Assembly (NCBI GenBank): GCA_007131745.1
Contig: SLPX01000330.1
Span: forward strand, 1 to 18,026
Direction: 5' to 3'
Origin: Myxococcales bacterium
GTDB lineage: Bacteria; Myxococcota; Polyangia; HGW-17; SLPX01
Length of the DNA stretch: 18,026 nt
The position numbers and the translations under genes were made by a program. The notes beneath the pieces were generated by a model. That model searched no databases and was not told the DNA's origin. It was given only the letters and a program-made list of their open reading frames with translations. Positions 17,801 through 18,026 of this stretch are shown here, in pieces (position 1 is the stretch's first letter; every line of letters starts with the position of its first letter).

Positions 17801-17881
17801 ACCCCGCCAACAAAGGCCGAAGAAATGTACAACCCGGAAGTATTCGGCCACACCCCCTCGCGCGTCGCTTCATTCCGCTGA
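11888..17881 (+). CDS. alpha-2-macroglobulin family lipoprotein with intact thioester
   Basis: A 1997-residue bacterial alpha-2-macroglobulin, which traps proteases covalently after bait cleavage at the cell envelope. Residues 1-27 are a lipoprotein signal (basic start, SVSLLLGLFSLSMFT, C27; M at -3 is a tolerated lipobox variant). Ig-like MG domains follow. Residues 303-665 hold ten cysteines. RGIYRPG at 689-695 marks the MG3 domain. The bait region near residue 1240 carries a Gly-rich run (SGGGVGGGGGLGGAG), followed by LFETTPWHTTLVTDSEGKA and LPDNLTDYR. The thioester motif is YPYGCLEQQ with C1498 and Q1501. The helical thioester domain includes GGFGYWPSS. The end has the conserved YLARVTSSGDF and AEEMYNPEVFG motifs. 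E. coli YfhM is about 1650 residues, so this one is longer. No penicillin-binding protein 1C gene, its common partner, is visible. The start is supported by AAAGGAA 5 bases upstream. All hallmarks are intact. Confidence 0.95.
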   Translation: MNTLKKGFERISVSLLLGLFSLSMFTCTRSGRSGRQEDLLPDDFPKPDSRSPNLATGETWGREFDLFGEEIPEPGDYPLQVIHHSPERHVAGASAVLVTFSQPMIRLGKVKDYNEDPSRYPIRIQPPVEGNYRWVAGDTLKVELKKPFKNAHEYKVTIPAGTSSLTGARLKEGFSWSFQTPRPELRWVRVLPEDEIRADRIRPGDRFEVFFNMTMDPESIKNHVVLEENNKPIPYSVEVQKAERGRPANGSFVLIPKRPLKKSAQVMVKAYKGMISPEGPLGSDRQYARSYNVYGPLSVSMSCDGTDLKNRGTCYPMNNEYHRGIVLEFTEPVTLDQVVKNIRFEPQVKYLRKKLHTYENECGHMSDNPCAMRWELRGALEARRNYRISAQNSIRDIFGQRLAKPFSLAFKTTDYPPGIFTPREEEGFREHWHPYRISTVNTRTVEIRRQSFQGESLIRFLVCVRTNRSDWPNRCWNPPEKPEAVLKTGGKRKNAITQHTVDLLQGINALQLSSPEVVEEDGEKVPFFRLAIRTNLGIHGRLSPYGLVAWITTLENGDAVNDALVTVFDENGEKLAEKHTDQNGLVEFHDDRKLTSLTASEKLDLLYVHVQKGNDEAYLGIHKSPRRWGHWSHYSGRSTEPFRYCNRHDCPEALNPDFDRYQPNECYLGCSREWRGIRPRLVGYVASERGIYRPGHNIHVHGAIREFRESAGTPFAGKAVTVELTGPDGAVVQSIEARTGKLGVFMSEFRIPAQTRLGHHQLRLKYGEEILDFHNLRVEEYRAPQFEVLMSMTPDRITRRKELLIKAGARYFFGGSLGGAAYRLSVTRTPTTIHPMEFRGFFAGSAFHMSPAERTKTWFRKEGVLSNKGAMTERLDLSEHLETHFPWPAYHTAELEVTCSAQRSVAARKSSYQSPGRFYPAVRTVPGEKNRVRRKILVLERLGKTWTARGGRVVDAKVYSEDGFTAGTPGRVLWERKLTVPEGGSVLNIPWPRDYKGYSLLLVLSVRDEKGREVRTADRVYRPDEWTRKWLKDEEARKKKQAQLTIETDKEEYLPGDTAVVTVTRRDISGEAMLFVEREKVFSSHQLRFDSAGRAVVQIPVGTWMAGRVGLRALAVRARDELRGEHGPLVSTMKDLRISPKPFTLHVLLETDKKQYRPREKVTVNISVTDGLKRQRESQVVVMAVDESVLRLTGYGLSNPLWKLLHTPADQVAADDLRRYLARLGILEVHRDYVELSSRGFGLSGGGVGGGGGLGGAGRASAAMGVVAESAGDSARRRETRRLFETTPWHTTLVTDSEGKAQASFTLPDNLTDYRLMAFALDNERSSGTGSSNFKVDLPLLTMPSMPRFAREGDEFSGGVTVFNSGLKDGNAVVRARLRGKTLELAGAEEKTVSLVRGRDVRVEFPFKALSAGEAIVEFDVEMGGVRDSAQTRFQVQRATFTEAASVSGRTETAVLQGMEKLSDLRPDYGGLEIQTSSTALVGIEDGMEQLIDYPYGCLEQQSSRLLPLVAMAVMGDRFNLDLGKDLVPRIRETAAAILAMQRSDGGFGYWPSSTRSSPWATAYALIVMKRLELADKVAGRVISPVSLRKAVIYLSRISENTAFLGPYWWSYETFILYALSLHLEHAPGANITGRVLKRFEDRREQPLFARAMLLATMAQLLRRDGQVIETQRAQFMEAKKVLTREISDSLRVDGTWAHAEEQLHRGYQVMMHSNDRTTAMVLLSLLEAEPAHPMIPRLVAWFLQGRQTARFRNTQEAAWALMALWDYARIIEKDVPDFEAGVWMGGKRILSARFSGRSLQPRDERIPMEQLLAVAGRTAQDMVIAKRGTGILYYVARLRYARTRLPETSRNHGFEVRRTFQIMDPAGKPISNRRKPRFGDTVLVTIEVDAKEARRYVVVEDPLPAGLEALDTTLATASRTFGARSIWDGMSYFDHRELRDDRVTFFRDHMQPGTHRYSYLARVTSSGDFITPPTKAEEMYNPEVFGHTPSRVASFR

Positions 17882-17938
17882 GTCGGTTCAATGGGTTAAA
17901 TCGCTTCTATTGCATGAATCACAGGCAAACCGAGGAAT

Positions 17939-17951
17939 CCCCTCTTAGGGG
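17939..17951. terminator. weak hairpin after the macroglobulin gene
   Basis: CCCCT-CTT-AGGGG is a 5-bp GC-rich stem with a 3-base loop, between the macroglobulin stop and the end of the putative minus-strand gene. No T-run follows on either strand, so it is at best a weak shared terminator. Confidence 0.25.
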
Positions 17952-17960
17952 TCGGAGGGC

Positions 17961-18026
17961 TCAGTAGTCGCTCCTGTACGCATCCCACATATCGCAAGCA
18001 AACTGATAGGCCGGCCAGCAGCGCCA
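17961..18026 (-). CDS. C-terminal end of an unidentified protein (partial)
   Basis: On the minus strand one frame runs in from the window edge for 21 codons and ends at a TGA (complement of 17961-17963). The residues (WRCWPAYQFACDMWDAYR, then SDY) are rich in aromatic residues and cysteine and look like real coding sequence rather than a random tail. Most of the gene is outside the window. It would be convergent with the macroglobulin gene, 79 bases apart. The evidence is only the open frame, its composition and the otherwise empty end; I do not recognise the family. Confidence 0.35.
   Translation of the reverse strand, partial: WRCWPAYQFACDMWDAYRSDY

Noticed and set aside
1..18026. tRNA, rRNA, riboswitch, CRISPR array, insertion sequence or prophage
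   Set aside because: No cloverleaf, conserved RNA core, regular repeat array, transposase or integrase motif was seen in any intergenic region.

Overview
The window looks like a chromosomal stretch from a Gram-negative, probably anaerobic or facultative bacterium of the broad deltaproteobacterial type (Desulfobacterota, Myxococcota, Bradymonadota or a related candidate phylum). This placement is an inference. It rests on the density of secreted proteins and lipoproteins, an Asp-rich linker behind a lipoprotein signal, a large lipoprotein alpha-2-macroglobulin, a cytoplasmic PAS/PAS hybrid kinase with a phospho-acceptor of AHDFNNLL type, and an [FeFe]-hydrogenase maturase. No rRNA, tRNA, CRISPR array, transposase, integrase or phage gene was recognised.

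Layout. 1-228 (+) is the C-terminal end of a choice-of-anchor Q type surface protein. 287-1687 (-) is hydG, the tyrosine lyase of H-cluster assembly, without hydE, hydF or a hydrogenase gene in view. A 453-base intergenic region holds a good sigma70-like promoter. It is followed by two tandem paralogues (2141-3019 and 3145-4008, +) with the formylglycine-generating-enzyme fold; both are exported (one lipoprotein, one signal anchor) and both lack the catalytic cysteines. 4049-5338 (-) is glyA. Divergent from it are a CstA-family transporter (5498-7186, +) and a family 2 glycosyltransferase with an extra C-terminal domain (7230-8210, +). An AT-rich gap with a TTGTTT/TATAAT promoter precedes a PAS-PAS-kinase-receiver protein (8383-10389, +).

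10433-11662 (-) encodes a predicted beta-helix lipoprotein with an Asp-rich linker. It is divergent from a 1997-residue alpha-2-macroglobulin lipoprotein (11888-17881, +), with a near-perfect 18-bp dyad between them. The last 66 bases appear to be the end of a minus-strand gene.

How the genes fit together. Transcription units are short and orientation alternates, so this is not one pathway operon. Two themes stand out. One is cell-surface and envelope function: the choice-of-anchor Q protein, two FGE-fold proteins, the beta-helix lipoprotein and the protease-trapping macroglobulin. The other is core or anaerobic metabolism: hydG, glyA and cstA. I find no convincing new multi-gene system. The most unusual items are the tandem cysteine-less FGE-fold pair and the enlarged macroglobulin, with its Cys-rich segment and Gly-rich bait-region sequence, divergent from the beta-helix lipoprotein.
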